DNA of 64,000 nt from JBBQBM01 sp964554485 (GTDB taxonomy: Bacteria; Patescibacteriota; Saccharimonadia; Saccharimonadales; JAGQMS01). The notes under the pieces are model-generated. The model was not told where the DNA came from and searched no databases. It saw only the letters and a program-made list of their open reading frames with translations. The position numbers and the translations under genes were made by a program. Location of the stretch: the NCBI GenBank assembly GCA_964554485.1, contig CAZKOX010000002.1, positions 1 to 64,000 on the forward strand, read 5' to 3'. Numbering within the stretch: position 1 is the stretch's first letter; each line of letters begins with the position of its first letter. This document shows, piece after piece, positions 1-10,817 of the stretch.

Positions 1-1
1 G

Positions 2-1057
2 ACTTATAGGATCTGCACTATTTTGGTCTTAAGCCTATTATTGTTTGAAGACCCTTACTTTTTATATGCTGTGTTCTTGCCATTACTGGCGGTAATTATC
101 TTAAGTGGCGTTTTAATCAAGAAGCGGGCCTGCCATAAGTTAGTTGCAGCAATAATATTAGCAAGTGTTGCTCTAGCCGAATTATGGAAGTTCATTATAA
201 GTAAGTTTGGTATTGTTCTCTTGTCATCGCCACTAAAGTTAGTTGCATTAAGTAAGCTTGCTGTAAATATAAAGACTGCGACTGTGGCTTTACTTTTGCT
301 AGGTGGCAGTCTAGAAACCCTCAGGCTCCATCCTGCACCGCTCTCCTCATACCTAAACTACCTAATTATTGCCTCGCTGATGATTTACTCTCTTGTTATT
401 ATTAGCAACAGCCTCAAGAACCTTACGAAAGATCCCTGGAAGATATTTATAATCAGTATTCCTTGGCTAATAACACTTATCTACATAGTCCAGCCAAATA
501 TTAGCGCCGACAATTATCGCTACATCCTGTTTGCGGTATTCGGCTTCCCAATAATTCTGGCATTTTTATTCAATAATTTAATTCGGAAAAAAATGTGGTT
601 AGTGTCAGCGGAATTATTGATTTTAGTTGCCATAATATTTAATGTACACCATTCGTTTAAAGCAATAACTGTCAATCAGCACCGGAATGCTGATAATTAT
701 CAGATAGCCCAGGTAACTAAGAGTTTGGGTTTAGTTAAAGGTTATACCGATTATTGGAGTGCCAGTATTAATACATATTTTTCTGGTGGCAAGGCTAGCT
801 TTGCGCCGGTGGTCTGTACTGACGGCCGTCTGCAGCCAATGTACTGGGCAATTGATACTGGTGGATTTACCAAACTCAAATCAACCAGAACATTCTACCT
901 ATATGATAATTTAGGCTTTTACACCAAAGGATGCAGTATCGACGACCTAAACAATGTATATGGCGTACCATCATCCATTCAAGTGATAAACAGCCGCTAT
1001 ACGCTCGCGATTTATGACTATGATATTGGTAGTAGAATGAGTCTAACCTACCCCTAG
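2..1057 (+). CDS. Polytopic membrane protein, 5'-truncated by window edge
   Basis: The frame stays open to the left edge, so the true start is outside the window. A TTG at 23 is only the first in-window start. The visible part has about seven hydrophobic segments in its first 220 residues, then a soluble tail of roughly 125 residues with aromatic clusters (YWSASINTYF). This is the shape of the C-terminal half of an integral-membrane glycosyltransferase of the GT39/DUF2723 kind, or of another glycan-assembly membrane protein. No catalytic motif can be seen because the N-terminal part is missing. The position just before GtrA and a glycan locus fits a role in lipid-linked sugar transfer. That function is inference. 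Confidence 0.6.
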   Translation, partial: TYRICTILVLSLLLFEDPYFLYAVFLPLLAVIILSGVLIKKRACHKLVAAIILASVALAELWKFIISKFGIVLLSSPLKLVALSKLAVNIKTATVALLLLGGSLETLRLHPAPLSSYLNYLIIASLMIYSLVIISNSLKNLTKDPWKIFIISIPWLITLIYIVQPNISADNYRYILFAVFGFPIILAFLFNNLIRKKMWLVSAELLILVAIIFNVHHSFKAITVNQHRNADNYQIAQVTKSLGLVKGYTDYWSASINTYFSGGKASFAPVVCTDGRLQPMYWAIDTGGFTKLKSTRTFYLYDNLGFYTKGCSIDDLNNVYGVPSSIQVINSRYTLAIYDYDIGSRMSLTYP

Positions 1058-1097
1058 TGTATAAACATTGCTCACTTTGAATTAGGTATAATTCACG

Positions 1098-1103
1098 TAT
1101 AAT
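1098..1103 (+). promoter_or_regulatory. -10 box of a leaderless promoter for the GtrA gene
   Basis: TATAAT ends 8 nt before the ATG at 1112, so transcription should start at or next to the start codon. There is no Shine-Dalgarno sequence. Confidence 0.6.
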
Positions 1104-1111
1104 TTAGGAAC

Positions 1112-1606
1112 ATGCTGAAGAATATTTGGGGAATTAAGTTAACTCGGTTTGTAATAGTTGGTGTTTTTAACACCTGTTTTGATTTATCTATTTTTAACTC
1201 TTTAGTCTTCTTTCTTAAGCTACCACCACTAGTTGCGAATTTAATCTCAGCGAGTATTGGTATCTCAGTTTCATACTTCTTAAATCATTATTTTGTCTTT
1301 AGGCACAAACATCCACCTAGCTATACCCGATTTTTTTACTTTTTAACAATTACGGGAATTGGGATTGTGGCAGTTCAGAGTCTGTCAATTATTTTGGTTA
1401 CGCATTTACTAGGGGTGAAAGATAATTTTATGGTAAGTGCAGTCCAGCATCTGAACCCTTCACTGACTGCCAAATACGTTAATTTAAACTTTGCTAAACT
1501 CTGTGCTGTTCTAATTGCAATGTGGTGGAACTTCTGCCTATACCACTTCATCGTCTTTAAGAAAAAAGATGGCGATGAAATTACATCAATCACATCGATT
1601 GTCTAA
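1112..1606 (+). CDS. GtrA-like family membrane protein
   Basis: A 164-residue protein with four predicted membrane helices. It opens with the typical GtrA pattern (RFVIVGVFNTCFDLSIFN), followed by a conserved YFLNHYFVFR stretch after helix 2 and a closing WNFCLYHFIVFKKK segment. GtrA-like proteins are thought to help move polyprenyl-linked sugars across the membrane in O-antigen or arabinogalactan-type modification. Length is normal for the family (about 130-170). It precedes a large glycan cluster, consistent with that role. The ATG at 1112 lies 8 nt after a TATAAT, so the message looks leaderless. Family assignment is secure; the lipid-sugar substrate is unknown. Confidence 0.85.
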   Translation: MLKNIWGIKLTRFVIVGVFNTCFDLSIFNSLVFFLKLPPLVANLISASIGISVSYFLNHYFVFRHKHPPSYTRFFYFLTITGIGIVAVQSLSIILVTHLLGVKDNFMVSAVQHLNPSLTAKYVNLNFAKLCAVLIAMWWNFCLYHFIVFKKKDGDEITSITSIV

Positions 1607-1612
1607 CTAGTT

Positions 1613-2308
1613 TTATTTCGTAAATATTCCTAGAATATTCTTACCGAACCACCTTCTCGTAAGCGGCTCCAAAAAAACACTAATTGGGAACAAGTATTTA
1701 TCGTAAATACTAACTGATCTAGGATTTAATTTGTCGCTTCCTCCGATCAAGCGGTAGATAAACGCCAAAATAAAACCAATTGGTTCAGAATATTTAACAC
1801 TTACTAATTGCAGTTTTGTATTGTCGGCTAGTTTTTCTAAATCATTTTTTCTATATCTTCTATAGTGTCCGGATTTTTTGTCTAACTTATTATAGATAAT
1901 ATTAAACGCCGGCACAAAGATGATTATTCTACCTTTATCACCCAGACAGCCTTTGAGGTCGACTAAAGCTTTCTTGTCATCTTTAATATGTTCTAAAACA
2001 TTCAAAGAAAAAATAATGTCATATTTTCCTTTAACTTTACTAATATCATCATAAACATTGCGATGATTCTTTTTTAATAGCTTTATCATATCCGGATCTT
2101 TTTCTACACAATCTATCGTATAACCAAGATCTTTAAGCATGTCAGAATACGTACCAATGCCGGCACCAAAATCCAGTATTCTTATAGTTTTCTGCTTAAA
2201 TTTTTTAATTTCTGCTTCAAGAAAATCACACTGATAGCGACTATACTTAACTGCGTACTTCAGGGCTTCCAGAATGTCTGTCGCCTCATAACTATATTCC
2301 TTAACCAA
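1613..2308 (-). CDS. Class I SAM-dependent methyltransferase
   Basis: A 231-residue Rossmann-fold methyltransferase. Motif I is ILDFGAGIGTYSDML near residues 43-57, an acidic residue after strand 2 (CVEKD) would bind the SAM ribose, and a post-I motif IIFSLNVLEHIKD follows at about 104. These are typical of Methyltransf_11/23 enzymes acting on small molecules or lipids. The start is TTG at 2308, chosen because AAGGAGAAG lies just upstream at proper spacing. The gene converges on the GtrA gene with a 6-nt gap. The substrate is unknown; a sugar, quinone-like or lipid acceptor is possible. Confidence 0.8.
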   Translation of the reverse strand: MVKEYSYEATDILEALKYAVKYSRYQCDFLEAEIKKFKQKTIRILDFGAGIGTYSDMLKDLGYTIDCVEKDPDMIKLLKKNHRNVYDDISKVKGKYDIIFSLNVLEHIKDDKKALVDLKGCLGDKGRIIIFVPAFNIIYNKLDKKSGHYRRYRKNDLEKLADNTKLQLVSVKYSEPIGFILAFIYRLIGGSDKLNPRSVSIYDKYLFPISVFLEPLTRRWFGKNILGIFTK

Positions 2309-2412
2309 AACTTCTCCTTTTACGATTCAATATGATTTAGTATTGATGAATAGTAACATGATTTTCTAGAAATCCGGAAGCTAGCAACTCACATTCAGAC
2401 TGTATGACATGG

Positions 2413-2418
2413 TATAAT
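2413..2418 (+). promoter_or_regulatory. Extended -10 box before fcl and the glycan operon
   Basis: TGG followed by TATAAT, ending 11 nt before the ATG at 2430. The message would have almost no leader. This is the likely main promoter of the glycan run. Confidence 0.6.
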
Positions 2419-2423
2419 TTTAG

Positions 2424-4193
<1,770 letters not shown>

Positions 4194-4197
<4 letters not shown>

Positions 4198-5384
4198 GTG
4201 CCGCTATACAAGTTTCCAATCTAAGCAAATCCTACATTATCAACCATCAGCGTAAGGCTTATAGTACGTTAAAGGATGATCTAACCAGCCTACTAAAGCG
4301 ACCCTTGGGTGGAACTTCAACCGAAGCGCACGAAAAATTTTGGGCTTTATCAGATGTCAATTTTGAGGTTGAGAAAGGCGAGATTTTTGGAATAATCGGC
4401 AAAAACGGCTCTGGCAAATCTACATTACTTAAGATACTTTCGCGTATTGTCGAGCCAGATTCTGGAACAGTAAAAATGAAAGGACGTGTGGCCAGCCTAT
4501 TGGAAGTAGGCACCGGTTTCCACCCTGAACTAACCGGCCGTGAAAATATTTATTTTAATGGCTCTATGATCGGTATGAGCAGAGCCGAAATCCGCAGACG
4601 TTTTAAAGAAATTGTTGAGTTTTCAGAAATAGAAAAATTTATCGACACACCAGTAAAATATTACTCTTCCGGTATGTACGTACGGTTGGCTTTTTCGGTG
4701 GCTGCACACTTAGAGCCGGATATCCTGATTCTTGACGAGGTTCTGGCGGTCGGTGATGCTAATTTCCAAAAAAAGTCCTTGAACAAAATCATGTCAACGA
4801 TGGAGTCTGGTTGCACAGTTCTAATGGTTAGCCATAGCGCAGAGAATTTGCGAAAGCTCTGTAAGAACGGAATCTTATTAGCCGACGGGCAAGTTAAGGC
4901 ATCAGGACCAATCGATAAAGTCTTATTTGAATATAGTGGTTCGGTGACCGCCCAGCCAGATCCTCGCTCGACCCTGCTAAAGGAAGTAGAGATTGAATAT
5001 GCTCATCTCAAGAAAGCAGATGATTTAAGTACTGACTCACCCTTTGAATTTGAAGTAGCCTATGAAATAAAAGAGAATTTACCACCAAATTGCCGTGTCG
5101 AGTTTTTAGTCGATGACAGTGCTGGAAATTATGTATTTCATAGTAGCTCGAAATACCAGAGTAAACAGCCGTCATTTGACATAGGCAAACACAAGTTATC
5201 AGTCAGTTTGCCGCGACTAAGCCTTAATACCGGCATTTATTCAGCTTGGTTCCGTTTTTCTGCCGACAAGGAATACGGTCAATACGCTATTGACGCCGAC
5301 CGCAAAGTCTTTGAGGTCAAAGGCCGCGATGAAAAAAGAATAACTGCCATAGATATGCCGTTTGAATGGAAAACAAAGACTTAG
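4194..5384 (+). CDS. wzt: ABC-2 type polysaccharide exporter, ATPase subunit with Wzt C-terminal domain
   Basis: A 396-residue protein. Residues about 1-250 are an ABC ATPase: Walker A GIIGKNGSGKST, signature YYSSGMYVRLAFS, Walker B PDILILDEVLAVGD and H-loop VLMVSHS. The insertion HPELTGRENIYFNGSMIG is typical of O-antigen and teichoic-acid exporters. Residues about 255-396 form a beta-rich Wzt_C-type domain, which in known systems reads a modification on the non-reducing end of the glycan. That fits the several methyltransferases in this locus, which could cap the chain as an export signal (inference). Start ATG overlaps the permease stop. Confidence 0.93.
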
Positions 5385-5387
5385 TTT

Positions 5388-6101
5388 ATGAGACTGGCTA
5401 AACATTTCTCTAAAAATAACACATCTCCTGCCCAAACGCCTGTAGCGCCAGGCGACTACGGTATCATCTCCTATTCTCAAGAGGGGGAGGATATGGTACT
5501 CCGCAGGTTTTTAAATCGCGACAGCGGTTTTTATGTAGATATCGGCGCACATCATCCAGAACGTTTTTCTAACACTTTGTATTACTACAAACATGGGTGG
5601 CGAGGTCTTAATGTTGATGCTGACCCAGACCTCATGGAGGATTTTAAAACTGCTCGCCCCGAAGACATCAACGTTACCTCTGCTGTCGGCGACAGCATAC
5701 AGAAGCTTACATTTTATGTATTTAATGAACGCGCCATTAACACCTTTGACCAGAAACTAGCTTATGAGCGTGCTAAAGTAAAGGGCTGGAGAGTCATCGC
5801 CAAACGTGAGATTCCTATTTTGCCACTTGAAAGAATTCTCGATGATCATATCCCGAAAAATCAAAAAATTGATTTTATGACGATTGATGTGGAAGGTCAA
5901 GACCTCGAAGTTCTGAAGTCAAATAACTGGAAAAACTACCGTCCCGATTTTCTGCTTATTGAGTGCTATGACATTCCTGACCTCTCGAATATGAAAGCAA
6001 ACATTATAATTGATTATCTGAAAGCCCAAGGCTATGTCCCGGTCGCCAAAACACTACTAAGTGTGATCTTCGCTAACACCAAAACATATGGCAAAAAATA
6101 A
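5388..6101 (+). CDS. FkbM family methyltransferase
   Basis: A 237-residue SAM-dependent methyltransferase of the FkbM (Methyltransf_21) type. EGEDMVLRRFL leads into DSGFYVDIGAHHPERFSN at about residues 40-57, the characteristic FkbM motif I. DFMTIDVEGQDLEVLKS near 165 and LLIECYD near 197 are also typical. Members O-methylate sugars or polyketides. Located directly after the Wzt ATPase (3-nt gap) and overlapping the next gene by 14 nt, it is a candidate chain-capping enzyme read by the Wzt C-terminal domain; this link is inference. Confidence 0.85.
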   Translation: MRLAKHFSKNNTSPAQTPVAPGDYGIISYSQEGEDMVLRRFLNRDSGFYVDIGAHHPERFSNTLYYYKHGWRGLNVDADPDLMEDFKTARPEDINVTSAVGDSIQKLTFYVFNERAINTFDQKLAYERAKVKGWRVIAKREIPILPLERILDDHIPKNQKIDFMTIDVEGQDLEVLKSNNWKNYRPDFLLIECYDIPDLSNMKANIIIDYLKAQGYVPVAKTLLSVIFANTKTYGKK

Positions 6102-7785
6102 ATCGATACCGGTCGCACTTTTCGTATTTAACCGGTATATGCAGCTAGCCGAAACGCTGGAATGCCTGAAAGCAAACGCCATTCCGCTGCTGTATGTTTT
6201 TGCGGATGGGCCACGTAACGCAGCGGATGATGAGGCTATAGGTAAGGTCCGATCCATGATTGACGGCATTGGATGGACGGAAGTTAGGCGGGTTTACCAT
6301 AAAAAGAACAAGGGACTTAGTAATTCAATCCGGGACGGCATGAACGAGGTCTTCAAGCATCATGACAAAGCTATTGTATTGGAAGATGATGTCTGCGTTG
6401 CCCCCAGGTTTTATAGCTACATGTTGGCATGCTTGAACACCTACGATGACGACCCAAACATAGCTGGCGTGACTGGTTTACGTTATCCATTCGCTAAAGA
6501 CAGTTTAAATTCAGATGCCTATGACGTATTCTTGACCCCTAGATTCTCGTCCTGGGGATGGGGTACTTGGCGTAATAAGTGGCAAAGCATATCATTTGAC
6601 ATCAATGAACTGACGCCAGGAATTAAACGCCTGCATAGCAACCTGAGCGCTGGCGGTGCGGATTTACCTTATGCCGTTGAAGAGCTGATGGCTGGACGCC
6701 TAACTGGTTGTTGGGACGTTTACTTTTATATAAATATGGTGCTGAGTGGAACTCAGTTTGTCTGGCCGAAGTATAACTACATTAGAAATAACGGCCTGAC
6801 CGAGGGTAGCCACGCCAGCGGCGCTACTCCTCCGCCCTGGAAATTAGAATGGGAAGTCCCTGCTAATAAGCAGTTAAAGCTACCTAGAAGGATTAAGAAA
6901 AATGATAAAATAACAAAGGACTTTCTGGCTTTTTTTGAACCCGAGGTACTTACAGGAGAAGTAAAAAACTTGGAAACCGCCCCAACCAAATTATCGAAAG
7001 GAACTTCTATGCCAAACTTAAAAGCTGTCATTAACAAGTTAGCCAATCGAGCAGGATACCACATTAATAAGTTACCGTCGAACGGACGCGCGGCGACGCT
7101 TGAGGCAGCCGAACCTACAGAACTACTCATCGAAGCGAGAACCGAACAAGTTAAAAAAGCCGATCCTAAAGATTATTCAACCACCGATGGCCCAATGGAA
7201 GTTCCCTGCCAGAAAGTAGTTTATTATCACGCGCTCAATGAACTGATTAGACCTGGTGATAAGGTGCTTGATGTTGGCTCGGGCCTTGGTTATGGTATGG
7301 CGATACTTTCGATCGGTGCTAGCGAGATACAAGGAATAGATGTTGACAGCAAAGCGGTCAAGTTCGCCCAATCGGAATATATGGGTCGGAACCCAAAAAT
7401 CAAAAATATTCAAGTCTACAACGGGTACAAAACTAACTTTAAAGATAATGAGTTCGATGTTGTGACTTGTGTCGATGTAATCGAACATGTCGAAAATTAT
7501 GATCGTTTTATTGATGAACTCCTACGCATTGCAAAACGGGCGGTAATATTTGGTACACCGAACCGACGCCCAGAATTTACCAATCCTGACGGCACACCAA
7601 AAAACTATTGGCACCTGCGTGAATGGAACTACTCGGAACTTAACGACATCTTGGCGAAGCATTCCGGACGTCTAGATTGGCACTTTATTGACGGGCCTTT
7701 CGATGGACCTTTTAAAGTTAAGGATCAGGTTAGTAAAAACACTCTTGTCCTTATGCCGATAATAATGAAAGGTAGGAATGCATAG
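6088..7785 (+). CDS. Fused glycosyltransferase - methyltransferase
   Basis: A 565-residue two-domain protein. Residues about 1-280 look like a GT-A fold transferase: VALFVFNRYMQLAETL start, VFADGPR, KNKGLSNSIRDGM, and an acidic metal motif in AIVLEDDV at about 93-100, with RFSSWGWGTW later. A charged linker of about 90 residues follows. Residues about 370-565 are a class I methyltransferase with motif I KVLDVGSGLGYGMAIL and post-I VVTCVDVIEHVENYDRF. Each domain is normal in size. The fusion suggests that a sugar is added and then methylated in one complex, possibly ending the chain. It overlaps its neighbours by 14 and 1 nt. No frameshift is visible. Confidence 0.82.
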   Translation: MAKNKSIPVALFVFNRYMQLAETLECLKANAIPLLYVFADGPRNAADDEAIGKVRSMIDGIGWTEVRRVYHKKNKGLSNSIRDGMNEVFKHHDKAIVLEDDVCVAPRFYSYMLACLNTYDDDPNIAGVTGLRYPFAKDSLNSDAYDVFLTPRFSSWGWGTWRNKWQSISFDINELTPGIKRLHSNLSAGGADLPYAVEELMAGRLTGCWDVYFYINMVLSGTQFVWPKYNYIRNNGLTEGSHASGATPPPWKLEWEVPANKQLKLPRRIKKNDKITKDFLAFFEPEVLTGEVKNLETAPTKLSKGTSMPNLKAVINKLANRAGYHINKLPSNGRAATLEAAEPTELLIEARTEQVKKADPKDYSTTDGPMEVPCQKVVYYHALNELIRPGDKVLDVGSGLGYGMAILSIGASEIQGIDVDSKAVKFAQSEYMGRNPKIKNIQVYNGYKTNFKDNEFDVVTCVDVIEHVENYDRFIDELLRIAKRAVIFGTPNRRPEFTNPDGTPKNYWHLREWNYSELNDILAKHSGRLDWHFIDGPFDGPFKVKDQVSKNTLVLMPIIMKGRNA

Positions 7786-8618
7786 TGATCGGGTTGCGGC
7801 CAAGGAACAGAGTAGCTAAAGATACCCTGCCGATCGACTCCCGGATCGCAGATAACTTACGCCGATTCAGAGAAGGAATTGATAAGAATAGGGTAAAAAA
7901 CCTACGACGACCCGACGACTTCACTTCGAAAATCGAGATAGTAATCCCCTGCTATAACCATGGAGCTTTTCTTAAAAGCGCGTTAAAAAGCCTGGCCCTA
8001 CAAACTTGGCGGGGTAAGTTGGCGGTAACGCTCATTAACGACAAATCGACCGATAACTCTCTAACTACTATGAAAAAGCTCCGACAGAATAACCGCTTCA
8101 CCAACATGGATATTAGAATCATCGACAACAAAGTTAACCTCAACCAGGCTGGTTCAATTAACCGAGCTGTGGGTGATTCCATGAACGAGCTTTTTATCGT
8201 ACTAAATGCCGATGACATGCTGACGCCAGATTGTATCGAGTTAGTCATAGAAACCTACAGAAAGCATCCTGATCTTTGGTTATTGGGGGGCAGTAGCTTG
8301 TGGTTTGTGGACGAAAAGCAGTTACCAGCCCATACAATAATGCCTATCGACAGGCTAAACCTCACCGTTCGTTCACCTAAACAAGCCCAAAAATATAGTA
8401 AACTAAACGACCTAAACATGAGCCAGTCTTCTTGCTCTTTTTTTAAAGGCGCCTGGGAAATAGTCGGCGGCTATCTACCTCGAGAACAACGGGTGTGTTC
8501 ATTTGATGACCGTGATTTTCAAATGCGCGTGAACAGTTTGTTGCCAGTTGGCCTATACAGTGAATACCCGATGGAGTTTTACCGGACGTCAAGTTCACAA
8601 GGCAAAGCTGTATCATGA
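7785..8618 (+). CDS. Family 2 glycosyltransferase
   Basis: A 277-residue GT-A enzyme. After a basic N-terminal extension of about 45 residues comes the GT2 core: KIEIVIPCYNHGAFLKSALKSL, then VTLINDKSTDNSL (first acidic pair) and ELFIVLNADDMLTPDC, whose ADD is the metal/nucleotide-sugar binding motif. The start is GTG 7785, which overlaps the preceding stop by one base. It would transfer a single sugar from a nucleotide donor at the inner membrane face. It lacks C-terminal membrane helices. Donor and acceptor cannot be read from sequence. Confidence 0.85.
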   Translation: MIGLRPRNRVAKDTLPIDSRIADNLRRFREGIDKNRVKNLRRPDDFTSKIEIVIPCYNHGAFLKSALKSLALQTWRGKLAVTLINDKSTDNSLTTMKKLRQNNRFTNMDIRIIDNKVNLNQAGSINRAVGDSMNELFIVLNADDMLTPDCIELVIETYRKHPDLWLLGGSSLWFVDEKQLPAHTIMPIDRLNLTVRSPKQAQKYSKLNDLNMSQSSCSFFKGAWEIVGGYLPREQRVCSFDDRDFQMRVNSLLPVGLYSEYPMEFYRTSSSQGKAVS

Positions 8619-9778
8619 ATAAATTGCTAAATCTATTTAGGCGTCCAGAGACTAAGGACGCCAGACCGTTGATAATCACATCCCCAGTGCCTAGAATTGA
8701 AGGTTACACTTCAAAGAAAAGTTCTGGAAAGCGCGCTCTTCTTAGTTATCTCGTACAGCCAGTTATTGACGAACTGAATGACGGCGTGACTGAGAAATTT
8801 AGCAACGACGGCATTGCCCGTGCTTGGCCTAAAGCTCTAAATGAGCTTGGATACGAGGTAGATATCATCAATTGGGACGACACGAACTTCATAATAGAAA
8901 AGAGCTATGACCTTGTAGTCAGCCACGGCGCGATTAATTTTGAGCATTTGGCAAAGCAACTTAAGGGCACGGAAAAGTACATCTACTTTTCAACTGGGAG
9001 CTACTGGCAATACCATAACGCACAGGAAGATAAACGACTGGCTGAATTCAGTCGTCGTAATAATGTTAGCTTGCCTAGAGACCGCTATATTGATAATCCC
9101 GAAGAGGAAGCGAACTGCCATGCGACAGGTATTATCTGCCTTGGTAATCAGTCAACAGCCGATACATACAAAAAATTCAAGAAGGTGATTAATCTTCCTA
9201 TCGGTTGCTATCCTGATACTCGCAGTATAGAAAAGGACCTTGAAGCGGGACGAAAAAATTTCCTGTTCTTTTCGGGTGCTGGCAATATACATAAGGGCCT
9301 AGACCTGCTGATAGAAGCTTTCGCAAAACAATCGGACTATACTTTACACATCTGCACATTCATGGATGATAAGTTTGCAAAGTTTTATGCCAAAGAGCTG
9401 AAGTTATCAAATATTATAGTCCACGATTTTGTAATTTTGCGCTCGGAGAAGTTTTATGAAATTTGCGATGCCTGTAATTACATAATATTCCCATCATGCA
9501 GTGAGGGTAGCCCAGGATCGGTAGTTGAGTGTATGCAACAAGGATTAATACCCATAGTCAGTAAAACCTCACATATAGATATCGAGGACTCGGGTATCAC
9601 TCTAAGTAGAGTGTCTGTGACAAGTCTAGTTGAATCCATGAAATTAATCTCGGGCGAACCGCTCCCTAGCTTAAATAAGCGCTCCTTAGCAGCTCGCCAA
9701 CTTGTAGCCAAAAATCATTCTCCGAAGCGATTTGCAGATACATTAACAATAGCACTGAAAGAAATCCTGAATGCCTAA
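8615..9778 (+). CDS. Family 4-like glycosyltransferase (GT-B fold)
   Basis: A 387-residue protein. The C-terminal half carries the GT4 pattern: FLFFSGAGNIHKGLDLLIEAF in place of the usual GRL.KG loop, and FPSCSEGSPGSVVECMQQG, which corresponds to the E-x7-E nucleotide-sugar binding motif. The N-terminal half is divergent. The start ATG overlaps the upstream stop by four bases and the end overlaps the next gene by eight, so it belongs to the same transcript. It is a retaining transferase of unknown specificity acting in the surface glycan pathway. Confidence 0.82.
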   Translation: MNKLLNLFRRPETKDARPLIITSPVPRIEGYTSKKSSGKRALLSYLVQPVIDELNDGVTEKFSNDGIARAWPKALNELGYEVDIINWDDTNFIIEKSYDLVVSHGAINFEHLAKQLKGTEKYIYFSTGSYWQYHNAQEDKRLAEFSRRNNVSLPRDRYIDNPEEEANCHATGIICLGNQSTADTYKKFKKVINLPIGCYPDTRSIEKDLEAGRKNFLFFSGAGNIHKGLDLLIEAFAKQSDYTLHICTFMDDKFAKFYAKELKLSNIIVHDFVILRSEKFYEICDACNYIIFPSCSEGSPGSVVECMQQGLIPIVSKTSHIDIEDSGITLSRVSVTSLVESMKLISGEPLPSLNKRSLAARQLVAKNHSPKRFADTLTIALKEILNA

Positions 9779-10772
9779 GCAAGTTACGGCTTACTGCTTA
9801 GACTGGCATACACAAAGCAGTAAAGCCTTCAACGATCTGCTTGTAGAGCCGTTACAGTCACAAGTTAAAATAAAGCTGTGTTCATGGGACGGGGAGAAAA
9901 TTCAAGGTAAGTACTTTAGCGATGAAGTCTTAGTATTTTGTATGCTCCCACCACCGATTAAACTACTTCATAGCACGTCGAGTAATCTAGTCTGGATTCC
10001 TATGTGGGATCAAGCTCAAGGCTATGATCAAACTTGGTGGAATAGCCTGCCTAAAAGTTTACGAATCGTAGCCTTTTCGTCCGCGATTTACGAAAAAGCC
10101 ATGGCTGCTGGTTTGCCTGTACTGCGCTTAACTTACTTTAAAGATCCCAAAAGCCTCCAGTATGCAAATTGGGAGCATGGACGCACGCTTTTCTACTGGA
10201 ACCGAACGGGTATGGTCGGCCCGAGTTTTATTACTAAGCTTTGTAAATACTTGGATATAAACACACTTCTTTTCAAGCCTGAAATAGACCCGCGCATTGA
10301 GGCAAATAAATTCTACGAGTTACCGGAGCGTATAGGCGACACCAAGGTAGTAAGCATAAAAACTACAGCCACTCGTGAGGAATTTTATAACTTGACAGAG
10401 TCAGCTAACATTGTCCTTGCTCCACGCCTTACCGAGGGGGTTGGCATGGTGTTCCTGGAAGCTTTAGCACGTGGTTGTGCAGTACTGGCACACGACGCCC
10501 CGACTATGAATGAATACATAACAAGCCAGCAAAATGGGGTTCTACTGACTAATAATTACCGGTCCGTAGCCAATAGGCTTCAGGGTGTGATTGGCCGCTA
10601 TCAAAACACTAGCGCTGCGCCCTTTTTGTTAAGTGATAATCAGCCCTGGAAAAGATTAAGTCGCTTAGATTATGAGCAGTTGGGCGCCCGGGCTCGGCTT
10701 GATCATGAATTGGGCTATAGAAATTGGAGTCAGAAGACCGATGCTTTTGCTAGTTTTATATTGAAGTGGTAA
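9771..10772 (+). CDS. Glycosyltransferase, GT4-like C-terminal domain
   Basis: A 333-residue protein whose N-terminal half is not typical. The C-terminal half has NIVLAPRLTEGVGMVFLEALARGC at about 222-245, a clear GT4-type E-x7-E donor-binding motif, and DAPTMNEYI. In the N-terminal half WIPMWDQAQGYDQTWW suggests a Rossmann-like acceptor domain. It overlaps the previous GT by 8 nt and is the last gene before an internal promoter at 10804. Specificity is unknown. Confidence 0.72.
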   Translation: MPKQVTAYCLDWHTQSSKAFNDLLVEPLQSQVKIKLCSWDGEKIQGKYFSDEVLVFCMLPPPIKLLHSTSSNLVWIPMWDQAQGYDQTWWNSLPKSLRIVAFSSAIYEKAMAAGLPVLRLTYFKDPKSLQYANWEHGRTLFYWNRTGMVGPSFITKLCKYLDINTLLFKPEIDPRIEANKFYELPERIGDTKVVSIKTTATREEFYNLTESANIVLAPRLTEGVGMVFLEALARGCAVLAHDAPTMNEYITSQQNGVLLTNNYRSVANRLQGVIGRYQNTSAAPFLLSDNQPWKRLSRLDYEQLGARARLDHELGYRNWSQKTDAFASFILKW

Positions 10773-10803
10773 ATAAGACCTCGTTTATCAGAGGCGAATA
10801 CGT

Positions 10804-10809
10804 TAAAAT
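10804..10809 (+). promoter_or_regulatory. -10 box of an internal leaderless promoter in the glycan run
   Basis: TAAAAT ends 8 nt before ATG 10818 in the only sizeable gap (45 nt) of the run. It may restart transcription for the distal genes. Confidence 0.45.
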
Positions 10810-10817
10810 AGACTACT

